Shown here in pieces: positions 17,791-26,057 of a stretch of DNA of 64,000 nucleotides. The notes beneath the pieces were generated by a model. It was not told where the DNA came from. It searched no databases and saw nothing but the letters and a program-made list of their open reading frames with translations. The position numbers and the translations under genes were made by a program. Source of the stretch: G965199725 sp965199725 (GTDB taxonomy: Bacteria > Pseudomonadota > Gammaproteobacteria > Nitrosococcales > Methylophagaceae); contig OZ241321.1 of the NCBI GenBank assembly GCA_965199725.1, positions 1,364,001-1,428,000 of the forward strand, in the 5' to 3' direction. Position 1 is the stretch's first letter. Each line of letters opens with the position of its first letter.

Positions 17791-18729
17791 ATGAAGCAAA
17801 TTATTATATCAGGCATTACTGGTTTTATAGGCAGTAATTTAGATAAGTATCTTAAGGACTATGTCGTTGCTGGTGTGACCAGAGGAAAAAACCATAATCC
17901 AACTATGCTGTCATACGATGAGCTTGCACAGAGTGGCTTTAATAAAGCAAGTGCCTTTGTCCATCTGGCAGCAATAGCTCATGATGTAAAGGGCCTTAAA
18001 AAGGCAGAAGATTATATTACAGTGAACACAGAGCTAACAAAAAAGCTGTTTGATCAGTTTTTAGCCAGTGATTGTAGCACCTTTATTTATTTGAGTTCAG
18101 TAAAAGCAGTAGCAGAGAGCTTTGCAACTGGGTTTTTGCAAGAAGGTACAAAGCCTAACCCTTTAACACACTATGGAAAATCAAAATTAGCTGCTGAAAA
18201 CTATATTTTAGCTAACAGATTGCCTGCCAATAAGAGGGTGTATGTTTTAAGGCCATGCTCTGTACATGGACCCAATAATAAAGGTAATCTAGATTTGTTA
18301 TTCAAGTCTGTGTTGCATGGCATACACTATCCTTTCGGCAGATATGATAATCAACGATCTTTTGCTTCCGTTGAAAATTTGTGTTTTATCATCGGAGAAT
18401 TGATCGAAAATAAGGCCATACCTTCAGGTATATACAACATTGCAGATGACGATCCTTTATCTACAAATGAGCTGGTTACGATGATGGGGGAGGGTATTGG
18501 CAGGCCCCCAAAAATTATCAATATACCTAAACCATTGATAAATATACTTGTCAAGATGGGTGATATATTGCATTTGCCGCTTAATTCTCAAAGGCTTACT
18601 AAATCGACAGAAAATTATTGTGTTTCCAATGACAAGATAAAAAAAGCGCTCGGTAAAGAATTACCGTTGACAAGCAGGCAAGGCCTACACAAGACAATTG
18701 AATGGTTTTTCGAGCAATCCCGTTCATAA
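17791..18729 (+). CDS. NAD-dependent epimerase/reductase, WbpV-like
   Basis: This is an extended SDR of 312 residues with NAD(P) motif GITGFIGSN and active-site YGKSK. It sits directly before an initiating MraY/WecA-like transferase, the arrangement of wbpV-wbpL in Pseudomonas, where WbpV reduces a UDP-4-keto sugar to UDP-D-FucNAc or UDP-D-QuiNAc. The dehydratase WbpM that supplies the substrate is not in this window. A general GalE-like epimerase is the alternative. The gene starts 7 bases after the preceding transferase, consistent with one operon. Confidence 0.75.
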   Translation: MKQIIISGITGFIGSNLDKYLKDYVVAGVTRGKNHNPTMLSYDELAQSGFNKASAFVHLAAIAHDVKGLKKAEDYITVNTELTKKLFDQFLASDCSTFIYLSSVKAVAESFATGFLQEGTKPNPLTHYGKSKLAAENYILANRLPANKRVYVLRPCSVHGPNNKGNLDLLFKSVLHGIHYPFGRYDNQRSFASVENLCFIIGELIENKAIPSGIYNIADDDPLSTNELVTMMGEGIGRPPKIINIPKPLINILVKMGDILHLPLNSQRLTKSTENYCVSNDKIKKALGKELPLTSRQGLHKTIEWFFEQSRS

Positions 18730-18761
18730 CTTAGCAAGTATTGCTCAACATACATTAAGAT

Positions 18762-19715
18762 ATGGAATACGGATTAATATTATTAATTTTGATTATTGCT
18801 GCGCGCTGTTATGCAAGGGTTGCCCTTCATTGTAATATTACTGATATCCCCGATCATAGAAGTTCTCACGATACGCCGATCATCACAGGAGGAGGCGTAT
18901 TATTTTTGCTGGCTGTCTGGCTCTTTTTTGTTGGTTCTGGCTTTACCTATCCATATCTGATACTGGCAGTTTCTATTATTGGTGTCATTAGCTTTATTGA
19001 TGATTTGCACGATTTAGGCGTTGCTTCAAGGCTGCCTTTTCAGTTTTTAGCCATTTTGTTGGTGTTGGTAGAAGCAGATATGCTGAATTTGCCATGGTGG
19101 TGGCTACCAGTTTTACTGATAGGCGGTGTTGGTTTTATCAACAGCTATAATTTTATGGATGGCATTAATGGCATTAACGTGCTGTATAGCTTTGTTGTTA
19201 TCGCTGGTTTTTATTTGTTAAATACAAAAGAGGCATTGGTCAATTCAGATTTATTACATTATCTGATCCTGTCTTTACTGGTATTCGGGTTTTACAATTT
19301 TCGCAGGAAGGCATGTTTTTTTGGCGGCGATATTGGCAGTATGACTATAGCTGTTATATTATTTTACTTAGGCATTCTGTTTGTTTATAAGTTACAGACA
19401 CCGCTTGTTTTGTTATTGGTAGCTGTTTATACCGCAGATGCTACTGTCACAGTTTTTTACCGGATGGCAAAAGGAGAGGCGATAACCACCTCGCATCGCC
19501 TGCATATTTTTCAAAAACTAGTAGATACATATGGGTATTCTCATTTATCAGTTGCAATGAGTTATGCGTTGGTGCAACTGACTTGCAATTATCTAGTGTA
19601 CCAAACCTATTTACTGCCACTATCTATACAGTATATGATACTAGGCAGCGCCGTTGCGTTTTTCATCGTCTTGTATTGGCTGCTGTTTGTTGTTATCAGC
19701 AAAACTTCCTTCTAG
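18762..19715 (+). CDS. Undecaprenyl-phosphate N-acetylaminosugar-1-phosphate transferase, WbpL/WecA-like
   Basis: This is a polytopic inner-membrane protein of the MraY/WecA family (317 residues, about ten membrane segments) that starts O-unit assembly by moving a sugar-1-phosphate from a UDP-sugar to undecaprenyl phosphate. Cytosolic-loop motifs are visible: HDTPIITGGGV, SFIDDLHDLG (the Asp-Asp metal site), NFMDGINGIN, CFFGGDIGSM and TTSHRLHIFQKLVD with the family His-rich loop. Its position after the WbpV-like reductase favours a WbpL-type enzyme using UDP-FucNAc or a relative over WecA. A 32-base gap separates the genes. Confidence 0.85.
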   Translation: MEYGLILLILIIAARCYARVALHCNITDIPDHRSSHDTPIITGGGVLFLLAVWLFFVGSGFTYPYLILAVSIIGVISFIDDLHDLGVASRLPFQFLAILLVLVEADMLNLPWWWLPVLLIGGVGFINSYNFMDGINGINVLYSFVVIAGFYLLNTKEALVNSDLLHYLILSLLVFGFYNFRRKACFFGGDIGSMTIAVILFYLGILFVYKLQTPLVLLLVAVYTADATVTVFYRMAKGEAITTSHRLHIFQKLVDTYGYSHLSVAMSYALVQLTCNYLVYQTYLLPLSIQYMILGSAVAFFIVLYWLLFVVISKTSF

Positions 19716-19765
19716 TAGGGGTCGTAATGCGTTTGATAATTGGTATAAGTTAAGCACAAGCTAAA

Positions 19766-20524
19766 ATGCTAGATAATCAACAACTTTCCATCTTTGTCGT
19801 CTCAATGCAGGCAGATACTGATCGCAGGGCGTTTATAACTGAACAGCTTAATCATCTGGGATTAAAGTTCAGCTTTTTTGATGCGGTAGATTGCAGACAA
19901 GGTATACCGGATCAGTATCAGTATCGCTGTGATCACACACTTGCTTATCAAAGAATGGGCAGAAAGATGTTAAATGGTGAATGGGGTTGTGCCCTATCCC
20001 ATGCTCTTGTCTATGAAAAAATAGTCGCCGAGCAAATTCAGCATGCCATTATTTTAGAAGATGATGTCGTTTTAAGTGATGACTTTAAACAGCTTGTCAC
20101 CACTGATGAATTGCAACGTACGCAAGCAGGTCTTATTCTGCTGTATACAGTAACATACTATATTTTTCGTTGGGCAAAATTACAGCGCATCGCTGATTAC
20201 CGGCTGTATCGGCCTGCTCATCGTATGCATAGTTGTGTTATCTATTACCTTGATCTGCCCATGGCCACCAGACTTAAGCAAGCCACCCAGACTATATCTC
20301 ATGTTGCTGACTGGCCAATTGATACTCGTTTCCATGCCCGGCTATTAGTGCCTTTTGTTGTTAGTCATAGCCGCCAATTTGAGTCAAACATTGAAAATGG
20401 AGGAGAAAGGACAGAGCTCATACGCGCTTATTATGAGGGCAATTCATTATTCAGTATCATCAAGCGACTGAAGATATATAAATGGCTGAGAAGCAAGTTA
20501 TTTATTAAAATAACTCAAGATTAA
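19766..20524 (+). CDS. GT25 LPS glycosyltransferase, copy 1
   Basis: This is a 252-residue family-25 glycosyltransferase of the LgtB/LpsA type, which adds Gal or Glc to lipooligosaccharide. It shows SIFVVSMQADTDRRAF at the N-terminus (nucleotide binding), GEWGCALSHA at 71-80 (the conserved Gly-Cys-x-x-Ser-His), and the metal-binding ILEDDVVL (Glu98-Asp-Asp). Copy-specific patches are residues 128-139 (TVTYYIFRWAKL) and 151-160 (AHRMHSCVIY). There is no strong ribosome binding site. It lies 50 bases after the WbpL-like gene. Donor and acceptor are unknown. Confidence 0.85.
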   Translation: MLDNQQLSIFVVSMQADTDRRAFITEQLNHLGLKFSFFDAVDCRQGIPDQYQYRCDHTLAYQRMGRKMLNGEWGCALSHALVYEKIVAEQIQHAIILEDDVVLSDDFKQLVTTDELQRTQAGLILLYTVTYYIFRWAKLQRIADYRLYRPAHRMHSCVIYYLDLPMATRLKQATQTISHVADWPIDTRFHARLLVPFVVSHSRQFESNIENGGERTELIRAYYEGNSLFSIIKRLKIYKWLRSKLFIKITQD

Positions 20525-20549
20525 ATCTTTAAGTTAAGCACAAGCTAAA

Positions 20550-21311
20550 ATGCTAGATAATCAACAACTTTCCATCTTTGTCGTCTCAATGCAGGCAGAT
20601 ACTGATCGCAGGGCGTTTATAACTGAACAGCTTAATCATCTGGGATTAAAGTTCAGCTTTTTTGATGCGGTAGATTGCAGACAAGGTATACCGGATCAGT
20701 ATCAGTATCGCTGTGATCACACACTTGCTTATCAAAGAATGGGCAGAAAGATGTTAAATGGTGAATGGGGTGCTGCCCTATCCCATGCTCTTGTCTATGA
20801 AAAAATAGTCGCCGAGCAAATTCAGCATGCCATTATTTTAGAAGATGATGTCGTTTTAAGTGATGACTTTAAACAGCTTGTCACCACTGATGAATTGCAA
20901 CGTACGCAAGCAGGTCTTATTCTGCTGTATGCAGCAATGACATGGTATACACCCCGCTGGCTACGACCACAGCGCATCGCTGATTACCGGCTGTATCGGC
21001 CTACTCATCGTATATGTAGTTGTATCACCTATTACCTTGATCTGCCCATGGCCACCAGACTTAAGCAAGCCACCCAGACTATATCTCATGTTGCTGACTG
21101 GCCAATTGATACTCGTTTCCATGCCCGGCTATTAGTGCCTTTTGTTGTTAGTCATAGCCGCCAATTTGAGTCAAACATTGAAAATGGAGGAGAAAGGACA
21201 GAGCTCATACGCGCTTATTATGAGGGCAATTCATTATTCAGTATCATCAAGCGACTGAAGATATATAAATGGCTGAGAAGCAAGTTATTTATTAAAATAA
21301 CTCAAGATTAA
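20550..21311 (+). CDS. GT25 LPS glycosyltransferase, copy 2
   Basis: This 253-residue paralogue is almost identical to copy 1 at DNA level. Differences are Ala in place of the conserved Cys75 (GEWGAALSHA), a different first patch (AAMTWYTPRWLRP, residues 128-140, one codon longer) and a different second patch (THRICSCIT). The Cys of the G-C-x-x-S-H motif is well conserved in GT25, so copy 2 may be altered or inactive, or serve as a sequence donor. The tail FIKITQD is the same as in copy 1. It is separated from copy 1 by 25 bases identical to the copy 2/3 spacer. Confidence 0.83.
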   Translation: MLDNQQLSIFVVSMQADTDRRAFITEQLNHLGLKFSFFDAVDCRQGIPDQYQYRCDHTLAYQRMGRKMLNGEWGAALSHALVYEKIVAEQIQHAIILEDDVVLSDDFKQLVTTDELQRTQAGLILLYAAMTWYTPRWLRPQRIADYRLYRPTHRICSCITYYLDLPMATRLKQATQTISHVADWPIDTRFHARLLVPFVVSHSRQFESNIENGGERTELIRAYYEGNSLFSIIKRLKIYKWLRSKLFIKITQD

Positions 21312-21336
21312 ATCTTTAAGTTAAGCACAAGCTAAA

Positions 21337-22134
21337 ATGCTAGATAATCAACAACTTTCCATCTTTGTCGTCTCAATGCAGGCAGATACTGATCGCAGGG
21401 CGTTTATAACTGAACAGCTTAATCATCTGGGATTAAAGTTCAGCTTTTTTGATGCGGTAGATTGCAGACAAGGTATACCGGATCAGTATCAGTATCGCTG
21501 TGATCACACACTTGCTTATCAAAGAATGGGCAGAAAGATGTTAAATGGTGAATGGGGTTGTGCCCTATCCCATGCTCTTGTCTATGAAAAAATAGTCGCC
21601 GAGCAAATTCAGCATGCCATTATTTTAGAAGATGATGTCGTTTTAAGTGATGACTTTAAACAGCTTGTCACCACTGATGAATTGCAACGTACGCAAGCAG
21701 GTCTTATTCTGCTGTATGCAGCAATGACATGGTATACACCCCGCTGGCTACGACCACAGCGCATCGCTGATTACCGGCTGTATCGGCCTGCCTGTGATTT
21801 AGCTGCTACTGTTACCTATTACCTTGATCTGCCCATGGCCACCAGACTTAAGCAAGCCACCCAGACTATATCTCATGTTGCTGACTGGCCAATTGATACT
21901 CGTTTCCATGCCCGGCTATTAGTGCCTTTTGTTGTTAGTCATAGCCGCCAATTTGAGTCAAACATTGAAAATGGAGGAGAAAGGACAGAGCTCATACGCG
22001 CTTATTATGAGGGCGATTCATTGAATGAGGGCAATTCATTATTCAGTATCATCAAGCGACTGAAGATATATAAATGGCTGAGAAGCAAGTTATTTGCTGT
22101 AATGTGGCGGCTCAAATACAAGTTAATAAAATAA
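21337..22134 (+). CDS. GT25 LPS glycosyltransferase, copy 3
   Basis: This is the 265-residue third copy. It keeps Cys75 like copy 1, has the first patch of copy 2, and has a unique second patch (ACDLAATVT). It also carries a 6-residue internal duplication (EGDSLN before EGNSLF, an 18-base duplication near 22012-22038) and a different C-terminus (AVMWRLKYKLIK) in place of IKITQD. Its own end suggests that it holds the ancestral 3' flank and that copies 1 and 2 arose by tandem duplication. The combination of features from the other copies is mosaic. Confidence 0.85.
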   Translation: MLDNQQLSIFVVSMQADTDRRAFITEQLNHLGLKFSFFDAVDCRQGIPDQYQYRCDHTLAYQRMGRKMLNGEWGCALSHALVYEKIVAEQIQHAIILEDDVVLSDDFKQLVTTDELQRTQAGLILLYAAMTWYTPRWLRPQRIADYRLYRPACDLAATVTYYLDLPMATRLKQATQTISHVADWPIDTRFHARLLVPFVVSHSRQFESNIENGGERTELIRAYYEGDSLNEGNSLFSIIKRLKIYKWLRSKLFAVMWRLKYKLIK

Positions 22135-22192
22135 TAAAGGTTAGTTATTCAATATTCTGCCTCTCGATCTTGTCTTAAGCATACTATTATCA

Positions 22193-22220
22193 ATACACAT
22201 TGCTCATCAGTAATGTGTAT
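22193..22220. terminator. Hairpin after the GT25 genes, possible terminator
   Basis: A perfect 9-base inverted repeat ATACACATT / AATGTGTAT encloses a 10-base loop and is followed by CGGTTTCTTTT on the + strand. It sits between the polysaccharide cluster and pyrG. The stem is AT-rich and the T run is imperfect, so termination is plausible but weak; it could also be a binding site. Confidence 0.4.
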
Positions 22221-22307
22221 CGGTTTCTTTTAATTGAGAAAAGTCGTCTATCATGCTACTTTAGACAGCCGATCGTTTACGCTGTTTATTTTAGAGCTAC
22301 CCACACT

Positions 22308-23945
22308 ATGACCAAGTTTGTATTTGTCACTGGTGGTGTCGTGTCATCCTTAGGCAAAGGGATTGCTGCGGCATCTTTGGCTGCCATTCTTGAGGCACGT
22401 GGTCTGATCGTTACTTTAATAAAACTTGATCCCTATATCAATGTTGATCCGGGTACAATGAGTCCGTTACAGCATGGTGAAGTATTTGTTACTGATGATG
22501 GTGCTGAGACTGATTTGGATTTGGGTCATTATGAGCGTTTTGTTGATGCCAAGATGACTAAATACAACAACTATACTGCTGGCCAGATTTACGAAAATGT
22601 GATTAGAAAAGAGCGTCAAGGCGAATATTTGGGCAATACCGTCCAGGTTATTCCTCATATTACAGATGAAATTAAGCGCTGTATTTATCAGGGTGTAGGT
22701 TCCGCTTGTGTGGTAATTGTTGAAATTGGCGGCACAGTAGGTGATATTGAATCGTTGCCATTTTTAGAAGCTATCCGCCAGATAGGTATTGTGTCAGGCC
22801 GACAGAATGCATTATTTTTGCATTTAACGCTGGCACCCTATATGCCATCAGCAGGTGAAATTAAAACAAAACCAACCCAGCATTCAGTCAAGGAATTACG
22901 CGCCATTGGCATCCAGCCTGATATTTTATTATGTCGGATGGATCGCCCACTACCTGAGTCAGAACGGCGTAAAATTGCCCTGTTTACTAATGTGGCAGAA
23001 CAAGGGGTTATATCAGCAGTGGACGCCGATAGCATTTATACAATACCGCTGGAGCTACATAAACAAGGTCTTGATGAACTGATAGTCAAACAGTTAAATC
23101 TGGATGCTAAACCAGCCGATTTGGTTGAGTGGCAACAAGTTGCAGATAATTTGGATGCCTCTGAAGGTGAAGTTAACATTGCCGTTGTCGGTAAATATAT
23201 GGATCTTACCGAAGCCTATAAGTCATTGTCGGAAGCATTAATTCACGCTAGTATCCACAGCCAAACCACCGTTACTGTGCATTATATTGATTCAGGAGAA
23301 ATTGAACAGCAGGGTATTGATGTTTTTGCAGATATCGATGCCATCCTAGTACCCGGCGGTTTTGGTAGGCGTGGTGTAGAGGGGATGATATGGGCGGCGC
23401 ACTATGCGCGTGAACACGCTATCCCTTATCTTGGCATTTGCTTAGGGTTGCAGGTGGCTATTATTGAATATGCACGCAATAAAGCGCAATTAGTTGGCGC
23501 GCATAGTAGCGAGTTTGACCCCGAAACAAAACATCCGGTAATAGGTCTTATTACTGAATGGAAGAACCCAGATGGTACCATTGAACAACGTGATACTGAT
23601 TACGATATGGGCGGTACAATGCGGCTTGGGGCTTATCCTTGTTTGCTAGAACAAGGTAGTCTTGTCCGTAAGGCGTATGGCCAGCCAATTGTTATGGAGC
23701 GTCATCGTCATCGCTATGAGTTTAACAATAATTACAAACATATTTTACAGGATGCGGGCTTAAGATTTTCTGGTATGTCTAAAGATAACACTTTAGTAGA
23801 AATGATAGAAATACCTGATCATCCCTGGTTTATTGCCTGTCAGCATCACCCTGAGTTTACTTCAACACCAAGACGTGGTCATCCGTTATTTTTAAGTTTT
23901 ATCATTGCCACCAAACAGCTTAAAACACAAAGAGGAACAGCATGA
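22308..23945 (+). CDS. pyrG: CTP synthase
   Basis: This enzyme aminates UTP to CTP using glutamine. The N-terminal synthetase domain starts KFVFVTGGVVSSLGKGI with the ATP P-loop-like motif, and the C-terminal class I glutaminase domain has GGFGRRGVEG and the nucleophile Cys in LGICLGLQVA. The frame is open upstream to 22200, but the ATG at 22308 starts the invariant MTKFVFVTGG and gives 545 residues, the same as E. coli PyrG. It overlaps the kdsA start as ATGA. It heads the conserved pyrG-kdsA-eno-ftsB-ispD-ispF block. Confidence 0.97.
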   Translation: MTKFVFVTGGVVSSLGKGIAAASLAAILEARGLIVTLIKLDPYINVDPGTMSPLQHGEVFVTDDGAETDLDLGHYERFVDAKMTKYNNYTAGQIYENVIRKERQGEYLGNTVQVIPHITDEIKRCIYQGVGSACVVIVEIGGTVGDIESLPFLEAIRQIGIVSGRQNALFLHLTLAPYMPSAGEIKTKPTQHSVKELRAIGIQPDILLCRMDRPLPESERRKIALFTNVAEQGVISAVDADSIYTIPLELHKQGLDELIVKQLNLDAKPADLVEWQQVADNLDASEGEVNIAVVGKYMDLTEAYKSLSEALIHASIHSQTTVTVHYIDSGEIEQQGIDVFADIDAILVPGGFGRRGVEGMIWAAHYAREHAIPYLGICLGLQVAIIEYARNKAQLVGAHSSEFDPETKHPVIGLITEWKNPDGTIEQRDTDYDMGGTMRLGAYPCLLEQGSLVRKAYGQPIVMERHRHRYEFNNNYKHILQDAGLRFSGMSKDNTLVEMIEIPDHPWFIACQHHPEFTSTPRRGHPLFLSFIIATKQLKTQRGTA

Positions 23946-24781
23946 TGGAGTTATGTGGCAGACAGATAGGCAGCAGACGACCTTTATTTTTAATAGCGGG
24001 TACCTGTGTGATTGAAAGTGAAGAGATGACTATGGATGTGGCAGGTTCGTTAAAGGAGATTACTGATAAGTTAGACATACATTTTATTTATAAGTCATCG
24101 TTTGATAAGGCCAACAGAACGTCAGTTAAAAGTTATCGTGGGCCTGGCTTAAGTCAGGGACTGACTATTTTAGAAAAAGTAAAGCAGCAGCTTAATGTGC
24201 CCGTTTTAACTGACGTACATGAAGATACACCACTGGCTGAGGTTGCCAGCGTGGTTGATGTACTACAAACACCTGCTTTTTTGTGTCGGCAGACTAATTT
24301 TATTGTAGATGTATGTCGCCAGGGGTTGCCGGTTAATATCAAAAAAGCCCAGTTTTTAGCGCCGTGGGATATGCAGCACGTTGCGCAAAAAGCATACTCG
24401 ACCGGCAATAAGCAGATTATGCTGTGTGAACGGGGCACATCGTTTGGCTATAACACCTTAATATCAGATATGCGTGGTTTAGCGGTGATGCGGCAAATGA
24501 ATTGCCCAGTCGTTTTTGATGCAACCCATTCCGTGCAACAACCGGGCGGTCGCGGTAGCGCCTCTGGTGGTCAACGTGAATTCGTGCCAGTGCTGGCACG
24601 CGCAGCAGTTGCCGTTGGGGTAGCAGGCGTTTTTATGGAAACCCATCCTGATCCTGACCGGGCGCTGAGTGATGGCGCTAATTCCTGGCCATTAGCTAAA
24701 ATGGCGGACATGTTAGAGATATTATTAGCCATTGACAGCAAGGTAAAACAACAAGATTTTATTGAAGATTTAACTTTATGA
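23942..24781 (+). CDS. kdsA: KDO-8-phosphate synthase, metal-dependent type
   Basis: This enzyme condenses phosphoenolpyruvate and arabinose 5-phosphate to KDO-8-P for the LPS inner core. Signatures are FKASFDKANR-like YKSSFDKANRTS, SYRGPGL, LTDVHED and DATHSVQQPGG. The metal-site position reads AGTCVIES, with Cys where the E. coli enzyme has Asn (GGMNVLES), and the C-terminal half (RGTSFGYNTLISD, METHPDPDRALSD) resembles the Aquifex enzyme, so this is the metal-dependent class. It has 279 residues. It overlaps pyrG and, unusually, overlaps the first gene of the inserted cassette by 4 bases. Confidence 0.95.
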   Translation: MMELCGRQIGSRRPLFLIAGTCVIESEEMTMDVAGSLKEITDKLDIHFIYKSSFDKANRTSVKSYRGPGLSQGLTILEKVKQQLNVPVLTDVHEDTPLAEVASVVDVLQTPAFLCRQTNFIVDVCRQGLPVNIKKAQFLAPWDMQHVAQKAYSTGNKQIMLCERGTSFGYNTLISDMRGLAVMRQMNCPVVFDATHSVQQPGGRGSASGGQREFVPVLARAAVAVGVAGVFMETHPDPDRALSDGANSWPLAKMADMLEILLAIDSKVKQQDFIEDLTL

Positions 24782-26046
24782 TCAATCAGAGCCGCCCCCG
24801 CGTTGTTAAGTTTTCAGGCGGTAGGTCAAGCGGCATGATGTTGCTTAACCTGCTGGAACAAAACCAGCTTGACCCCGTGCGTGGCGATGTCATTATTTTT
24901 AATAACACCTCTGCTGAGCATCCTGCCACTTATGTCTTTACGCGTAAGCTAAAACGCTTATGTGAGGTTAAGTATGGTATTCCTTTTTTCTGGACGGAGT
25001 ACCAGACTTATGAAGATGCAAGGGCTGATGGATGGACGCGCTTACCTACCTATAGGCTGGTCAATGACCAGCCCTATGAAAAATACCACAACCCGAATGG
25101 TTACAGGCATAAGGGTGAAATATTTGAAATGCTGATCTCCCTAACGGGCCATGTCCCTAATATGCTAACCAGAACATGCACCCAGTTTATGAAAATCTTT
25201 GTTACCAATAGCTTTATCAGTGACTGGTTTTCAGGCAGGCAAAGCATTAAACGCTTAGGTCACGATGGTAATGAGCCTAAAATGACTGATGATTATGTGC
25301 TTAAAAGGCATAAAAAAAATAACGGCAGTGTGCCTGATGATATTTTGCTGGCTAAAAGAAAAATGGCAAGAGCTATGCCGCATGTCAGGATTAAGCATTT
25401 GTTTCTAGATTACACCCGCGCTGCCTTAAAAATGAATAACCCGAGCTTAAAGGCGTATTGTTTAGGCGGTAAGGCTCAGCTTTATGGTAAAGACTCTTTG
25501 CCCTATGTGAGCTTCTTAGGCATTAGAAAGGATGAGGAGATTAGACTTAAAAAGATACGCGCTAGAATAGAAGCAGCCGTCAACACAGCCCGCCGCGCTT
25601 TTACCAATCAACCTAACCGTGAAGATGTACAAGCACCGCTCGTTGATAATGATATCACCAAAGATGATGTATTAGCGTTTTGGCATAATCAGCCCTTTAA
25701 TCTTGAACTACCCGATAGTGGCATATTTTCTAATTGCGTCTATTGTCCGCTTAAGGGCGAAAAGAAGTTAACAGAAGTAGCGCGCGCTGATGGCTTAAAT
25801 GATCATCATACAATGACCCCTGCCTCTATTGATTGGTGGATACACATTGAACAAAAATATAGCCGTGACCTTAAAGAAGAAGGTAGAAAGACTAAAAGCG
25901 ATAACCGTTATGTTGGGTTTTTTGGTGGCGTTAAAGCGCTGGTGTATCCGCAGATTAAAGCTAAAGCAGCCAACCCGCTTAATACTGTGGGCGAGGCTGA
26001 ATATTTAGTGAATGAAGACTATGTACCCTGTCATTGCACTGATTAG
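24778..26046 (+). CDS. PP-loop ATPase, PAPS-reductase-like (cassette gene 1)
   Basis: This is a 422-residue protein of the adenine-nucleotide alpha-hydrolase/PAPS reductase superfamily. The PP-loop is VKFSGGRSSGMMLLNLL at residues 9-25, followed by VIIFNNTSAEHP, the second-strand block. Cysteines occur in LTRTCTQF, in FSNCVYCPLKGEKK (CxxC type) and at the end in VPCHCTD, which could bind zinc or an iron-sulfur cluster; that is inference. Relatives are DndC of DNA phosphorothioation and phage-borne PAPS-reductase-like proteins; I cannot assign the chemistry. It overlaps kdsA as ATGA and precedes a GHKL ATPase by 11 bases. kdsA and eno are neighbours in Pseudomonas, so this is an insertion. Confidence 0.7.
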   Translation: MINQSRPRVVKFSGGRSSGMMLLNLLEQNQLDPVRGDVIIFNNTSAEHPATYVFTRKLKRLCEVKYGIPFFWTEYQTYEDARADGWTRLPTYRLVNDQPYEKYHNPNGYRHKGEIFEMLISLTGHVPNMLTRTCTQFMKIFVTNSFISDWFSGRQSIKRLGHDGNEPKMTDDYVLKRHKKNNGSVPDDILLAKRKMARAMPHVRIKHLFLDYTRAALKMNNPSLKAYCLGGKAQLYGKDSLPYVSFLGIRKDEEIRLKKIRARIEAAVNTARRAFTNQPNREDVQAPLVDNDITKDDVLAFWHNQPFNLELPDSGIFSNCVYCPLKGEKKLTEVARADGLNDHHTMTPASIDWWIHIEQKYSRDLKEEGRKTKSDNRYVGFFGGVKALVYPQIKAKAANPLNTVGEAEYLVNEDYVPCHCTD

Positions 26047-26057
26047 GAGCTATACAA

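Larger units (their letters stand above)
19746..22095 (+). repeat. Three tandem direct repeats of about 785 bases, each with a GT25 gene
   Basis: The units start at TAAGTTAAG 20 bases before each ATG: 19746-20529 (784 bases), 20530-21316 (787 bases) and 21317 to about 22095 (last unit with its own 3' end). Outside two short patches they look almost identical by eye, including the intergenic spacer. The patches in copy 1 are at 20147-20181 and 20215-20242, with the corresponding positions in the others. Copies 2 and 3 share the first patch, and all three differ in the second. The pattern fits recent amplification followed by focused exchange or gene conversion. Confidence 0.93.

Noticed and set aside
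22200..22307. N-terminal extension of PyrG
   Set aside because: The open frame before 22308 has no homology to CTP synthase and overlaps the hairpin; the ATG at 22308 gives the standard 545 residues.
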